Origin: Lineus longissimus
Lineage: Eukaryota; Nemertea; Pilidiophora; Heteronemertea; Lineidae
DNA length: 64,000 nucleotides
Assembly: GCF_910592395.1 (NCBI RefSeq)
Contig: NC_088309.1
Span: 11,598,501-11,662,500 of the forward strand
Reading direction: 5' to 3'
Part shown: positions 33,673 through 43,926 of the stretch, one piece after another
How the letters are laid out: every line of letters begins with the position of its first letter
Numbering within the stretch: position 1 is the stretch's first letter
Notes under the pieces: model-generated
Told to the model about the DNA's origin: nothing
The model's input: only the letters and a program-made list of their open reading frames with translations
Database searches by the model: none
Translations under genes and position numbers: made by a program

Positions 33673-34544
33673 TATGGCAGCCGTTCGTCCAATAATTAAG
33701 AAAACCTAGTTTTATTGCAAAAAACCATGTTTTCTTCGTGCCTAGTTTCATGGAAGAAAACATGGAACTAAGTTTTTTAAGAAGAAAACATGGTTTTCTT
33801 CCCGAAAAGTGTGTTTTCAACAAGAAAACTAGGTTTTCTTCCATAAAACTAGGTTTTTTAAAAATAACTTATTCTTTTTAGATAAAGTGTAGGTTCCATG
33901 ATTTCTCTTCAAAACCAAGTTTCGAAAAAAGAAAAACATGTTTTCATCCAGCCATTTGACTAATAATTAAAACAACCTAGTTTTTTTCATAAAACCCTGG
34001 TTTTCTTCCAAAAAAACTTAGTTTCGTTGAAGAAAACATGTTTTTTTTCCATGAAACTTGGTTTTTTAAGAAGAAAACCTAGTTTCGAAAGAAGAAAACC
34101 TGGTCTCGAAACAACCTAGTCTTTTTACCTCAGCACTCGCGTGGCTCCTTTGCGGCTCCCCTGCCATGCTTGGGCCAGTCCGGGACGAGGTAAAAAGACT
34201 AGGTTTTGAAAATAACCTGGTCTTTTTCATTAAAAAACTTGGTTTTGAAAAAGAAATGCATATGACCTTGTTTTATTCCATAAAACATAGTTCTCTTCCA
34301 TGAAACTAGGTTTTCTTAGAAAAAGCATAGGTTGATTTTAAAAACCAAGTTATCTTGTTAAAAAAACAGTTTTTTTAAAAGAAAACTAGGTTTATTTAAT
34401 CAACTTATGCTTCTTACAAGAAAACCAAGTTTCATGGAAGAAAACATGGGTTTTCTTCCATGAAACTAAGTTTTTTAAGAAGAAAACCGGGTTTTTTTAA
34501 ATTAAACTAGGTTTTCTTAATTATTGGACGAACGGCTTGCCATA
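33673..34544 (-). mobile_element. Foldback MITE inside the Polinton
   Basis: Shorter, oppositely oriented relative of 13,606-14,631. Terminal repeats read TATGGCAGCCGTTCGTCC and the inverse GGACGAACGGCTTGCCATA, with a body of AAAACC / GGTTTT palindromic phrases. The central GC-rich insert is only about 55 bp here, between the inverted CTTTTTACCTC marks, against about 230 bp in the other copy. It sits just inside the left terminal repeat, so it entered the Polinton after or along with that structure. No target duplication is obvious. Confidence 0.85.
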
Positions 34545-35507
34545 TATGCATTTTTATTCTGTTTCCCTGATTGGGTTTTTGATGATGATAGCACATGTAC
34601 ATTGTATGTGTGCCCGGGCTGAGCGTTTGCTTGGCTCACTATATAGAGGAATACATCTTCTTTTTAATGCACTTGGTCTACGTGCATATTCACCGCTCGA
34701 GTATACGCGTTTTATTTTTATAAACGCCCTATAGAATGCTTAATATATTCCGATTCTAAAATCAACACTCAATGGAAGATGCCTGCCGTACATGGCGCAT
34801 TTTGCTATGTTTTTCGGGAGAAGCTCACCCGCCATGAATAGTTGTCTCAAGTTGGCTATGCTTATAATATAAAGTTGGTCGGCATTTTCCATTGATCTTT
34901 GTTATACAAGAGTATACCTTTCTTTTGAAGGTGTATAAGAGTATACAATGGCCTATATATATTTGCATTTAATATTTTTGTGTTTTAATAAGCACCATAA
35001 TAATGAAACTGATGATGAAGCTACTGTTATTCTGAGTCTAGAATGCAGCAATGAAGGATGTCTGATGCAGCGTTTCTTTTTCCTAATACGCTCCGATGTT
35101 TTGCGGGAACAATCTCCCTATCTTTAGCGCGACAATTGTAGCGTCGGATCGACTGCATCCTTCACAACAGCAAAGGTAAGAAACATTTCATTTTCTTCAT
35201 TGGTCTTACTCTTTTGACATTTACATAAGTTGCATAGTAAGCAATGAAACCTATATCGGGGTTTCAGATGAGCTCTTAATAAACCGTTAAAAACCACACG
35301 CGTGCAACTATCTAATTCGTTAATAATTTTTTTTAGGAAATTGCTAATCAGTTCGTCAGAAAAAAAAATTACTCAATTTAAAAATCTATACTTGCTCGCG
35401 TATGGTCTTTACATGCATTCAGCCAACAAGTTCTAAAAATAATATTCATTTTACAAGAAGAGATACACATTATTAATGGATACACGATGCGCTTGTTATA
35501 TATGCTG
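34545..35507. other. Non-coding 3' flank of protease gene
   Basis: No supported gene in about 960 bases. AT-rich Polinton DNA between the MITE and the protease; one 65-residue plus-strand frame at 34,537 begins inside the MITE end and is not credible. Confidence 0.5.
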
Positions 35508-36068
35508 TCAGTCTGCCCCATACAATATCTCTTTTAAGCTTTTTGCCATGTGGATATGGAGGAAACTGGAATCGAACACTGGTTTATGATCAGCGGCAAA
35601 TGTTTTTGTCACAAAATTGTTCACCATTTCATAGTTTTCGTTCAAACTGTTCGCTATATCCCGCATGGTGTGGCTTCTACATTTTTGGAAAATATAGTAA
35701 ATAACGTGTTGTCCACAAACTGTACTGAGTGGGTTTTGGATCATGCGTGTATTTCGCCTGTAATGTTTTCTTGTGCCTAGAAAATTTCAGAATGTTGATA
35801 CAGCTGGCAAAAAGCCGTACGGATCATAATATTCGGGTATTTTATTTGGAGAAAAGTAAAAGCCAATCCAATGTTTGCCTGGACCGGAAGCGATGTCCGT
35901 ATTCACAACGTATGCACATGGTTTTCTGTCTCTTGGCTCTAACGGCAGTGTATCAGCCGCGCAAACTTCAACGAAGGTTGTTCGTGTTTCAAAATGTCGT
36001 TTGAGAAGACGATCGATTTCCTTATTATTCATTGAAGGTGACTGTGCGATTGTTGTCAATTTCCACAA
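35508..36068 (-). pseudogene. PRO: Adenain-like cysteine protease (broken)
   Basis: Polinton maturation protease of the adenovirus protease (C5/Ulp1-like) fold, expected to cleave capsid precursors. Visible catalytic context: the histidine in GPGKHWIGFYF, an acidic residue in PEYYDPYGF, then the nucleophile in STVCGQHVIYYI, with the Gln/Cys spacing usual for the family. Length (about 185 codons) is right. An in-frame TGA at 35,787-35,789 separates the His/Asp part from the Cys part; both halves are otherwise in the same frame. The start ATG at 36,068 overlaps the end of the capsid gene by 44 bases, a compact viral-like arrangement. Confidence 0.85.
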
Positions 36069-36914
36069 TAACGTCGAATTCCATATAAACTACAATAGTT
36101 ATACTCTTATCGGCTGGTTCTTTCAAACGAATGTCAAGACTTATGTTTCCTTCACGTACCAAGTTGAAATTGGTACCGTTTGAATCATCTGCTAACAGGT
36201 TGAAGACGTAGAGAGCGTATCCTTTCCGATAATCCTCGTTCGCGTTATTACCGTGAAGTAACCGGGTAGGAACTGATCGTTGCCGTAATCGAGTTTGATA
36301 GTTTCAAACGGTACTGGCGTTCGGTTTTGTCGCAACGTAATACTCGACACATTCTACGGCATTCTACCGTTTTACTGCCTTTTGTCCACTTAAAGCGAGC
36401 ATTGGCGCCATTGTTTGCACTTGTTCCTGTTTTCACGGTATTACCCTGTAGATCGGGGTTCGCTGTGTCCTTGTAATATCCACCAATTTGGAGCTGGTCA
36501 CTTTTTGCTGCCTTCGAGAACGAGAGGGTGGACTCGAGATACGATAGATAGCCGTACATCTGATCGTTCCCCCCCTACCTGTCTTCCATTGGCGTAAACC
36601 TCAACTTGTTTGAAATAGCTTCCGATAAAATAATTGATGGGAAACAACAGCGATTTATCGGGAAATGGGTCCGCTGTCGTGAGTACTGCACCATCGTTGT
36701 CCAGTATCCTGAATTTCAGATATAAAAAGCTGTCTCCCAAATTCAAAAATTCGTCTTCGGCGGCGTTGACCCTAAATTCAATTGGACCTACCTTGCCCAG
36801 GGAAGTGATAGGATGGAACTCTTTGAATGAACTGTCCTCTATACTCGACTGTGTGGGCTTAACTTCAAAGAGTTCCAATTCGCTACGTCCACAATCGCAA
36901 GAGTCCGTATCCAA
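36025..36914 (-). pseudogene. MCP: Polinton major capsid protein (degraded)
   Basis: Double jelly-roll major capsid homologue. The N-terminal part shows the family's typical opening ELFEVKPTQSSIE, then GPIEFRVNAAEDEFLNLGDS and a YLKFRILDNDG strand. The C-terminal end shows GYALYVFNLL and the closing strands ITIVVYMEFDVIVEID. The reading frame changes at a C7 run near 36,569-36,575 and at least twice more before the C-terminal part, which ends at 36,025. Only about 290 codons remain, clearly shorter than usual family members, so internal sequence is also missing. It lies between the protease and the pVI-like gene, the expected virion block. Confidence 0.8.
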
Positions 36915-36938
36915 TAGCGATATGATAGCTCTTATATT

Positions 36939-37470
36939 TTAGCTGAAGAAAATGTTGCCTCCCTGCTGTTGTCGTCGGTTTTTACGCGATTTTCTCTTCC
37001 TTTTCCCTCCTTGGGACTCCTGGGCCCCCACATGGGCTTTTCCTTGTTTTTTGTGTCTTTTGGCCGTTAAACTCTGCTCAATTTCTTCATCTGTATTATC
37101 CGGCTCTAAGATTTGACGCTTGATCCCGCCAACAACTTGCTTTTTAACGTTATGTCCGATTTCGTGTAAGCTTTCTTTTCCCCTTTCCTTCAGGGCGGTT
37201 TTAATATCTTTTTCACCGGACACCACGTCCGAAAGCGCTTGAGCGCCCGATTTTAAGAGGCTCTTTCCAGCGCTTACGGCTACCTTTTTTATGGAAGGAA
37301 CCACGACTTTTTCAGCATCGGAACACTGTTTTGAATATTGAGCTGAATATGCCTCCGAGTCCATGCCCATGCTGGTATAAGCTATCTCCTTGAAAAACGG
37401 GAAGCCCAGAACCCGTCTGATAGTTTCTTCGATATGCGTTTAAGTCCGGACGGTAAGGAACCAGCACCAT
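36939..37470 (-). pseudogene. pVI/PX-like small virion protein (frameshifted)
   Basis: The ATG at 37,470 begins a frame with RNYQTGSGLPVFQGD and a glycine-rich amphipathic GLGGIFSSIF, and stops near 37,322. The other frame then continues with PSIKKVAVSAGKSLLKSGAQ, ALSDVVSGEKD and a strongly basic end (GGKRKRKSRKNRR) to 36,939. The order amphipathic/glycine-rich, then 'K.G...L.DV..G', then a basic tail is typical of a conserved Polinton virion protein often compared with adenovirus pVI/pX. Its role (membrane-active or DNA-condensing) is inferred from family lore. The gene is split by a frame change about 50 codons in. Confidence 0.65.
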
Positions 37471-38134
37471 GATGAATTTGTCCTCGAACGATTTTACAGG
37501 CTGACTGTTTGTTTCTTGTTTTTAAAAACACGATATTTCCCCCTCACAAACCCTTTAAAGGCCACGACTCCTGCTTTTATGATTGCATGACATGTACAGA
37601 TCCTCAAAGAGTAGACTTAAAGCTCCGCATTAAATCAAGTTTGATCAAAATTGAAGCACCCAGTCCAGAGATAAAGCAAGATTAACTGTTTTGTTTACAT
37701 GTTATGTAACAGCCTTGGTTAGGTTTCTAAGTGAAGTCAGGCGGCAAGTTTACTGACATAGATCAGACTGATGTTTGATTTCTTACTATAATGGTATAAA
37801 TTTGTCTGTATTACCTTACCTTATTATAGGGTATATCGAATGTCAATGAAAAACAGACTTCATATATCAATCTTAAGAGCATTCATTGATATTTGTCCTC
37901 CCAAGTAGGGCAATAGCCTGATCTACATCACAACTTTTGCTGAACCCGCCGCCTGGCTCTAACAAGCCAGTTGCTAGCCTGATTACGTAATCAAGTTGTC
38001 AAACACATAAATGGCAATATCTTCAAAATGGATGGAGCTAATTGCATTGGGTTTTCTGTATTGTATAAAGTGTTAGGTACACTTTTGAAATCGTCTTACA
38101 GCAGAAAATGGCAAAATACCTGGAGTTATGGCCT
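37471..38134. other. Polinton intergenic up to piggyBac
   Basis: No clear gene. A minus-strand stretch near 37,480-37,580 reads KAGVVAFKGFVRGKYR before a stop and could be the end of a decayed frame. The rest (GAACCCGCCGCCTGGCTC etc.) shows nothing recognisable. Confidence 0.45.
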
Positions 38135-38138
38135 TTAA

Positions 38139-41100
38139 CCCTTTCAGCTCTGAATATTTTTCAGTTTGATGGTCACTGTGGACTGGATATTTTTTAGGTA
38201 CCAGAAAAATGAACGACATGAAAATTTCAAACACTATTTACAGTGGGAAGCATTCAAGCAATTGCCTAATACCAATTGAGTTTTTTTTAGCATTTTACCT
38301 AATCTTTCAGAATATGTAGCTTTCCAGGGGGTAGATCACCCCCAAAAAATTTTAGGGGGTATATAGAAGGTCCCTGAAAACTCGCAACTTTTTTTCGAAA
38401 AACCTGAAAATGACAAAATTGTAGATCCCAAGGTATAAATGCTTCCCTATGAAATATAACCACAGAAATGATTGTACAAATGTAAAAATAAACAAGTGCC
38501 TGCCCTGGACTAGTCAGGTCTGCATTATTGACCCCCAGAAAGCAACATGGGACCCTTGACAAAGAGTCCCATTTGAGGTGAAATTCTAAAATTTTCGTCT
38601 TCAGTCCGCGCAGGAACAAACCTTCAATAAAACTTTGTTCTACCTAACATGTCTTTGTTCTTGTCTTTTCTATTGCAGTCAGAGTCTTAGTTTTGGTCTT
38701 GTGCCCTCAGATACTCCTCATATTTAGCCTTGTAGTCCTTCTGGGTGTGATACAGTTCGAAACAAGGGATGATGCAGAGGGCAACCTTGGGAACGCAGTT
38801 TTTGCAACGGTACACTGTCTGCTTCCTTCGTACGTACTTGTTGTTTCTCCTTAGGCAGCATGCAACACAATCAGGTTTTTTCCCATCTCCTTTCTCAATG
38901 AAGTGTCTCTCTGTCAGCCTGAATGGAGCAGGATTCACACTTGGACGGCCCGGTACAGAAGGACGACGTTCATATCCAACGACCAGTTCCTTGGCAACCT
39001 CAATTCTGAATTCGTATCCTTGTTTCTGCTGCTCCTTTGGCACCACCATCCTGTACATGACATATGCATTAGAAACAGCAGTGACCAGCAGATGCAAGAG
39101 AACTTTTTTCCACCATTTGAGAGATTTCCTCACCATGCGATTGTAGGAATTGAGCTGATCAGATGAGTCCACTCCTCCCATGTATTTATTGTACTGGTCA
39201 ACTGCCATAGGCTTTCGAATGTTCCTGTGGCCACCTGGGGTATTTGCATCTCTGACTCTCTTGTTCATCATCTCTGCAGTGTGAATATTGCTCATTACAC
39301 TAACTGGTCTTTTGTCATACCAGCCCAATGCAAGAATATTGCCACAGCGTTTGAGAATCGGTGACATTGCCTGCAGCCTAGCTGCAGACAGCTTTGTTGT
39401 GAACATCTTGATTTCAGCAGGGTTTGCAGTCCTGTTTGAACGCAGTGTACCACAACCACCTAATCCTCTTCCTTCAAGGACCTGGAGTAGCTCATAGCTG
39501 TTGAAATAGTTATCGAAATATACCTCATGTCCAGGTGGTAACATATCTGTAAGATCTAGGACAACTTTGCGCCCAAGATTCCTCTCTACGTTGTCTCCCT
39601 CCTTTCCACTGTACAGCTTCCAGTCAAAAACGAACCCTGTCTTTGAGCCTGCCAGCACCCAGGCCTTCATGCCCCACTTTGTTGGCTTTTTGGGCATATA
39701 TTGTCTCATTGCAACACGACCTTTGAATGCAACCATGCATTCATCGACGGATACATGCTTATCCGGATTGACAATCCTCTTCCATGAGTCAACCAACACA
39801 TTTGCGAACTGCCTTATCTTGAAGCAGCGATCAAATCCTTGCTGCCCCCTAGGAACAGCCCCAGTGTTGTCTGCTACATGCAGAAATCTTAGAACTAGAA
39901 GGAACCTGTCTCTTGACATCACTTTTCTAAATCCCTCCATGTGAGTTAGCCAGTCAGTCGACCAGTATGCCTTGTATGTGGGCCTTAGATTGTTGCCCAT
40001 GATAAGAAGAATCGCAATGAAAGCTTTCATCTCCCCTAGATCAACATCCTTCCACTGCTTCTTCGTAGTTTCATCCCCAGAATGTCTTATTCCTGTCCTC
40101 AAGGCAGCAGCCTCTGTTTTCTCGTACCATTGCGAATAATAACGATTGGTTTCATCGCACATAAGTTGGAGAGCTTGTTCTGGGAATGCCGCAAGAAAGA
40201 AGTCCACAGGGGTGAAGTCTGTACAATCCATCACAGGCTCTGCTGGGTGTTGATTCTGCAAATTTGGAAGCCAATTTGGAACTTCCCCATTATCATCTTG
40301 CCATACAGGGCCTGCAGCCTGTTGGGGGGCAGCCGGTTGCTGTCCACGTCCCCTCCCACGTCCTCGTCCTCTCCTGCCACCACCTCCTCTCTGGGGCAAG
40401 GGTGGCCCTGGAGCAGGCACAGCAGGGGCTGGGGGTGGTGCCTGTGGCTGGGCTGGTAACAAAGGCACTGGAGCTCTGACAGGACTACGGGCACGACCAC
40501 GTCCCCCACGTGTACGAACGCGTCCTCGACCACGTGGAGGAGACGGAGTTGGTGATGGGCTTGGGGAAGCTGGTGCACTTCCACTCATATCAAAATCATC
40601 TGAAGGATCAGACTCATCATCTGCTAGACTCATGTCCATCATATCAGCTCTTTCTCCTTCACTTGGTGAGTAGTCACTATCTTCAGCCTGAGTGTGCTCA
40701 GAATCAGTGTGGTACGAAGACAGTTCGTCCTCTGTCCCACCCCCTACAGCAGCATGCATATGTACAGGCGAGCCATGCTTTGAATCTACACGATCTACAG
40801 TGTCACCTTCGTCAGAATAATCCTCCAAATCACTCGGCAAATCACCATCGTCTGATTCAGAGTCTGCCATAAGTTCATCAACCACATCATCAACTGTCTT
40901 CAATTTCGCCATTTTGGTATAAATGGCGTCTCAAAATGCAAGAAAATTCGAAGCAAATCAACCACGTTTTGCCAGTTTCAGGATTGCGCAACAGAGTTGC
41001 TATGAATAGAAAAGGTATTCCCCGGAATGTGGGGATTCCCCAGCGGGTGTGTTTAATTGGCGGAATATACACTGAAACGAAGCATCGACGATCTTTTAGA

Positions 41101-41190
41101 GGGAGGGAGGCTCTCTCGCCTGGAGTCGAGACTCGTCCATCAAAAGGTTCAAACTCGTCTCGACTCCAATCGAGACTCGAGCTGAAAGGG
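38139..41190 (-). mobile_element. piggyBac transposon nested in the Polinton
   Basis: Inverted ends CCCTTTCAGCTC (38,139) and GAGCTGAAAGGG (41,190), each flanked by TTAA (38,135-38,138 and 41,191-41,194), the hallmark target duplication of piggyBac. The 3,052-bp element encodes one intact transposase. It landed in an intergenic gap of the Polinton without cutting a gene. Confidence 0.96.
38687..40912 (-). CDS. piggyBac transposase, intact
   Basis: A 741-residue DDE-type transposase that cuts and pastes at TTAA. Order of domains: an acidic N-terminus (many D/E/S, about 1-120), a proline- and arginine/glycine-rich linker (RGRGRVRTRGGRGR and RRGRGRGRGRG), then the catalytic DDE_Tnp_1_7 region from about 240 (FFLAAFPEQALQLM) to 620. 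The three catalytic aspartates are visible at about D390 (VDECMVAFKGR), D467 (EVYFDNYFNS) and D582 (MGGVDSSDQLN). A cysteine-rich C-terminal zinc-binding end follows (CVACCLRRNN, YRCKNCVPKVALC). There are no frame changes or stops, in contrast to the surrounding Polinton genes, so it is a recent arrival and possibly active. Length is slightly above many family members owing to the N-terminal extension. Confidence 0.95.
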   Translation of the reverse strand: MAKLKTVDDVVDELMADSESDDGDLPSDLEDYSDEGDTVDRVDSKHGSPVHMHAAVGGGTEDELSSYHTDSEHTQAEDSDYSPSEGERADMMDMSLADDESDPSDDFDMSGSAPASPSPSPTPSPPRGRGRVRTRGGRGRARSPVRAPVPLLPAQPQAPPPAPAVPAPGPPLPQRGGGGRRGRGRGRGRGQQPAAPQQAAGPVWQDDNGEVPNWLPNLQNQHPAEPVMDCTDFTPVDFFLAAFPEQALQLMCDETNRYYSQWYEKTEAAALRTGIRHSGDETTKKQWKDVDLGEMKAFIAILLIMGNNLRPTYKAYWSTDWLTHMEGFRKVMSRDRFLLVLRFLHVADNTGAVPRGQQGFDRCFKIRQFANVLVDSWKRIVNPDKHVSVDECMVAFKGRVAMRQYMPKKPTKWGMKAWVLAGSKTGFVFDWKLYSGKEGDNVERNLGRKVVLDLTDMLPPGHEVYFDNYFNSYELLQVLEGRGLGGCGTLRSNRTANPAEIKMFTTKLSAARLQAMSPILKRCGNILALGWYDKRPVSVMSNIHTAEMMNKRVRDANTPGGHRNIRKPMAVDQYNKYMGGVDSSDQLNSYNRMVRKSLKWWKKVLLHLLVTAVSNAYVMYRMVVPKEQQKQGYEFRIEVAKELVVGYERRPSVPGRPSVNPAPFRLTERHFIEKGDGKKPDCVACCLRRNNKYVRRKQTVYRCKNCVPKVALCIIPCFELYHTQKDYKAKYEEYLRAQDQN

Positions 41191-41197
41191 TTAAGAG

Positions 41198-42355
41198 CTA
41201 GGTGCGTTTTTCCCACTTGGTTATGCGGTCCGATTGTTCTTCTTCTTCGTTTTCTTTATGACTTCTGTCCGGACTAGCTGTTGATTCCAATAGAGGACTC
41301 CATGATTTGTTTTGGGACCAATTGGGCACAGTTTGTACAGGCGTTGTTTTTTTACTCCCGAGTATAAGTGCTTTTTCCCTGGTTTTACTCAGACGTGACG
41401 AGCGTCGTTGCTTCGGTATTTCTGAATCCTTAAACAATTTTGGTGCACTTGTAGCTTTTTCTTGTGGACTCATGGCAAAAGATAGAGGTATTGGCAAGCC
41501 AAGAACCGATGTTTCCTTCCTTTGGGCTGCTTTTTTCGCCTTCATCAACGGCGAAAAGACACCCTCTTCTGTGCTGATGCTCTCCTCCAAGGCGCGCCCC
41601 GCAAGTGGAGATAACAATTTTGACTTCGTAATAGCGCTCTGAATTGGTGTCAATTTGGAACCGTCCTCATCAGCGACAAGTTTCGGTTTTTTTCCCTCTG
41701 ATAGTAGCGGGGGTGTGTTGGTAGACGGTCTCTTCATTTCCGGTGTATAGGCTATCCATCCCGGCGGCACTCCGATCTTCAAGAAGGCATCTCTCAATTC
41801 GGTGGCTCCCGGCGGGACAACGTAGTTCATGCTCTCCGTCTTCATTAGGAATTCAATGTTTCGTACGATATTTGTATTGGGTAACTTTGTTCCCTCGATT
41901 ATTAATTCGTAGCTGAACGGATCCCAGTCTATCGTTGAACGGTGACGTCTTACGTAATTTTTCATAATGTCCTTAATAAAGGGGTGGTGTAATTTCAAAG
42001 TGGGCGCGATCAGATCGAGTACATTCTTTTCCCCGTAATCCGCTACGCAATCGAATAAAGCTTTTGTCTATTTTCTTCGAGCCTGACTGAAAAGTTTCAT
42101 TTTTAAATCGGCCGGTAAATTGGCATATTTTTTCGCCACTAACAGTCGATCCGATGAAGGATCCTCCTCCTGCTTCTCCTTGTCATATGCTGCCTTGTTG
42201 CTGATCGAGTTAAGGACCTTCGCCGTTGATGAATAGTAACTGTTAGTCGGCATGTCTGCACCGACCATCGCACAACGACGCTTGTAGACTTCCAACGGAA
42301 TTAAGATACATTCCTCGAATCCCCCTTTGTCCTGTTGTCCTGAATACCTGGCCAT
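41198..42355 (-). pseudogene. Conserved Polinton protein (one in-frame stop)
   Basis: A Polinton-specific protein found next to the ATPase in many elements; function unknown, perhaps structural. The likely start is the ATG at 42,355 (MARYSGQQDKGG), although the frame is open to 42,412. The N-terminal part has EECILIPLEVYKRRC and a LPADLKMKLFSQ motif. After an in-frame TAG at 42,068-42,070 the same frame continues (DCVADYGEKNVLDL), then the conserved core IEGTKLPNTNIVRNI and VPPGATELRDAF. The tail is long, low-complexity, serine/lysine-rich, and ends KWEKRT just before the piggyBac TTAA. The single stop is the only break seen. Confidence 0.65.
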
Positions 42356-42431
42356 TTTGCTGGCTAAAGTTCTATTTCGAAAACGGAGGAAAGACTTATT
42401 TGCCGATTCCACCGATCAAACTGCCAATCGC

Positions 42432-42701
42432 CTAAACGGCCAGTGGAATCAAGGCGCTCAAGAATCCTCCTTTGATGCCTTCGGTCGCCAGTATGTCTTT
42501 GCGTCGCTGCATGCTTGTTCGTGGGCGAAAGAGCTTCTGTACCATAGAGCTGTGTTTCTGCAATTTCCTGATCTTATCCACTGCAATGCCGCTCACATTT
42601 CTATTACTCACGTTGTGGATGCATTCGAGCAAAGCGTCCATTTGCCCCTCGTTGGCGATTTCCAAGAGTTTTGCTTGATTCTTTTTGATAGTTTTGCTCA
42701 A
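42432..42701 (-). CDS. Small conserved Polinton protein
   Basis: An 89-residue protein of a type seen beside the ATPase in many Polintons: helical, with MDALLECIHNVSNRNVSG, a basic stretch KIRKLQKHSSMVQKLFRPR, and a glycine/hydrophobic end GGFLSALIPLAV. The function is not established; a small core or virion protein is plausible. It is intact and separated by short gaps from its neighbours on the same strand. Confidence 0.55.
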   Translation of the reverse strand: MSKTIKKNQAKLLEIANEGQMDALLECIHNVSNRNVSGIAVDKIRKLQKHSSMVQKLFRPRTSMQRRKDILATEGIKGGFLSALIPLAV

Positions 42702-42968
42702 GAGCGATAAAAAATCGATATGATCGGCGGCAGTGGAATCGCAAGGGAGATTCCTCTGCCTATTATAAGACTGTCTCCTCCCCGTTCATTTGCGTCTCCC
42801 CTTCTGTTTACTCCGAATTAATTGCTCCATGAGGTGTCCATTATTTGGTAGCATCTTAAACTATACTGGCACTGGGAATATATAATTGCACGAAACGATC
42901 TCTTTTGACTCAATGTTTATTGTTGTCTTCTCACACACCGCATCCAAACGAAGCCTATCACATTGTTC

Positions 42969-43691
42969 TTAGCGGTTTTTTTGCCAAATTCGTTTACTAT
43001 TGTTGTAAAATTTTCGTGGTACAAATATTCTTTGATTGTCTCCGAAAAGGTCTGTCCTGAAGCGAATCTCCTCCGGATTATTTTGAGTGCCGTCGACGAA
43101 AAGATATCCGTTCGGTTTTGAAGTTGCCTTTTCATAAATTTCCATGAAAAGCCGTTGGTTGGCCGGCATAATCCTGGAGCCGAGATGACGGGCTGTAGAT
43201 TTATCTAATGGACTATGGAATAGCACGTAAATATGGGCGCAGCGTTGTAGAGTAATGCGTTCCGAGCCTTGGTAGAACATATTTTGCATCAGAATTATCC
43301 AGGAAAGTGAATTATGATGACATTTTCTTGTCGCCATATCGGAAATAGCTTTGCTCTTCGAGACGTCCTCCATTAAATCGTCGTAGATATGCAATCCGAA
43401 CTTCTGCTCTCCGTTGTGCTGTTGCGGGTGAATGTAATCGTCCATATTTTCGGGCAGTCCTTGAACTAGCATTATTCGCTTTCTCGTCGTGTCACTTTCA
43501 ATTTCAGCCACGGTTTTACTTCGCTGCCCATAGAAGAGATATATGTAGTCGAATGGTATATCGAAGATACGACTGGCATTTTCGATCAAGCGCATAGTAA
43601 ATTCTGTTTTCCCGCTCAAGGGCGCCCCTTGAATTATGGCCCCAAAGGGCAAAGCAATTCTGCCGTCGAAACTTTGCCCTTCTTCCATCAT
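42969..43691 (-). CDS. ATP: FtsK/HerA-type (A32-like) packaging ATPase
   Basis: DNA-packaging ATPase of the A32-like family, about 240 residues, the usual Polinton length. Walker A is GAPLSGKTEF near residue 22-31; Walker B is GLHIYDDLM near 97; a polar sensor region follows (LSWIILMQNMFYQG, then YVLFHSPLDKS). In viruses with this capsid lineage it pumps the genome into the procapsid. The ATG at 43,691 is preceded by an A8 run, so an upstream extension in another frame cannot be excluded. No stop or frame change occurs inside the domain, one of few Polinton genes here still intact. Confidence 0.88.
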   Translation of the reverse strand: MMEEGQSFDGRIALPFGAIIQGAPLSGKTEFTMRLIENASRIFDIPFDYIYLFYGQRSKTVAEIESDTTRKRIMLVQGLPENMDDYIHPQQHNGEQKFGLHIYDDLMEDVSKSKAISDMATRKCHHNSLSWIILMQNMFYQGSERITLQRCAHIYVLFHSPLDKSTARHLGSRIMPANQRLFMEIYEKATSKPNGYLFVDGTQNNPEEIRFRTDLFGDNQRIFVPRKFYNNSKRIWQKNR

Positions 43692-43709
43692 GGTAAAGAG
43701 GGCATCTAG

Positions 43710-43926
43710 TGTAATTGTTTTTTTTCACAGTATACGATGAGATGATGTGGACATCCGTCTCAATAAGTTTCTTCACAGTCAAATTAATATGAAACGCGAG
43801 CAAGCTCTGATGATGATCGAAGATGGCCTGGCAATCTCTCACCGCCTTCAGGCCTCCTTCCTTCGTATCGACGAGTGACCCCTCCTCTGTTATGTAAGGG
43901 GAGTCACTTGTCCTTTGTCCACCCAT
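43710..43926 (-). CDS. Small unknown frame between integrase and ATPase
   Basis: About 70 codons starting MGGQRTSDSPYITEE and reaching an A8 run at the ATPase start. Its 5' end overlaps the integrase 3' end by 37 bases. Composition is protein-like (DCQAIFDHHQSLLAFHINL). It is either a separate small gene or a frame-shifted N-terminal extension of the ATPase. Not recognised. Confidence 0.35.
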
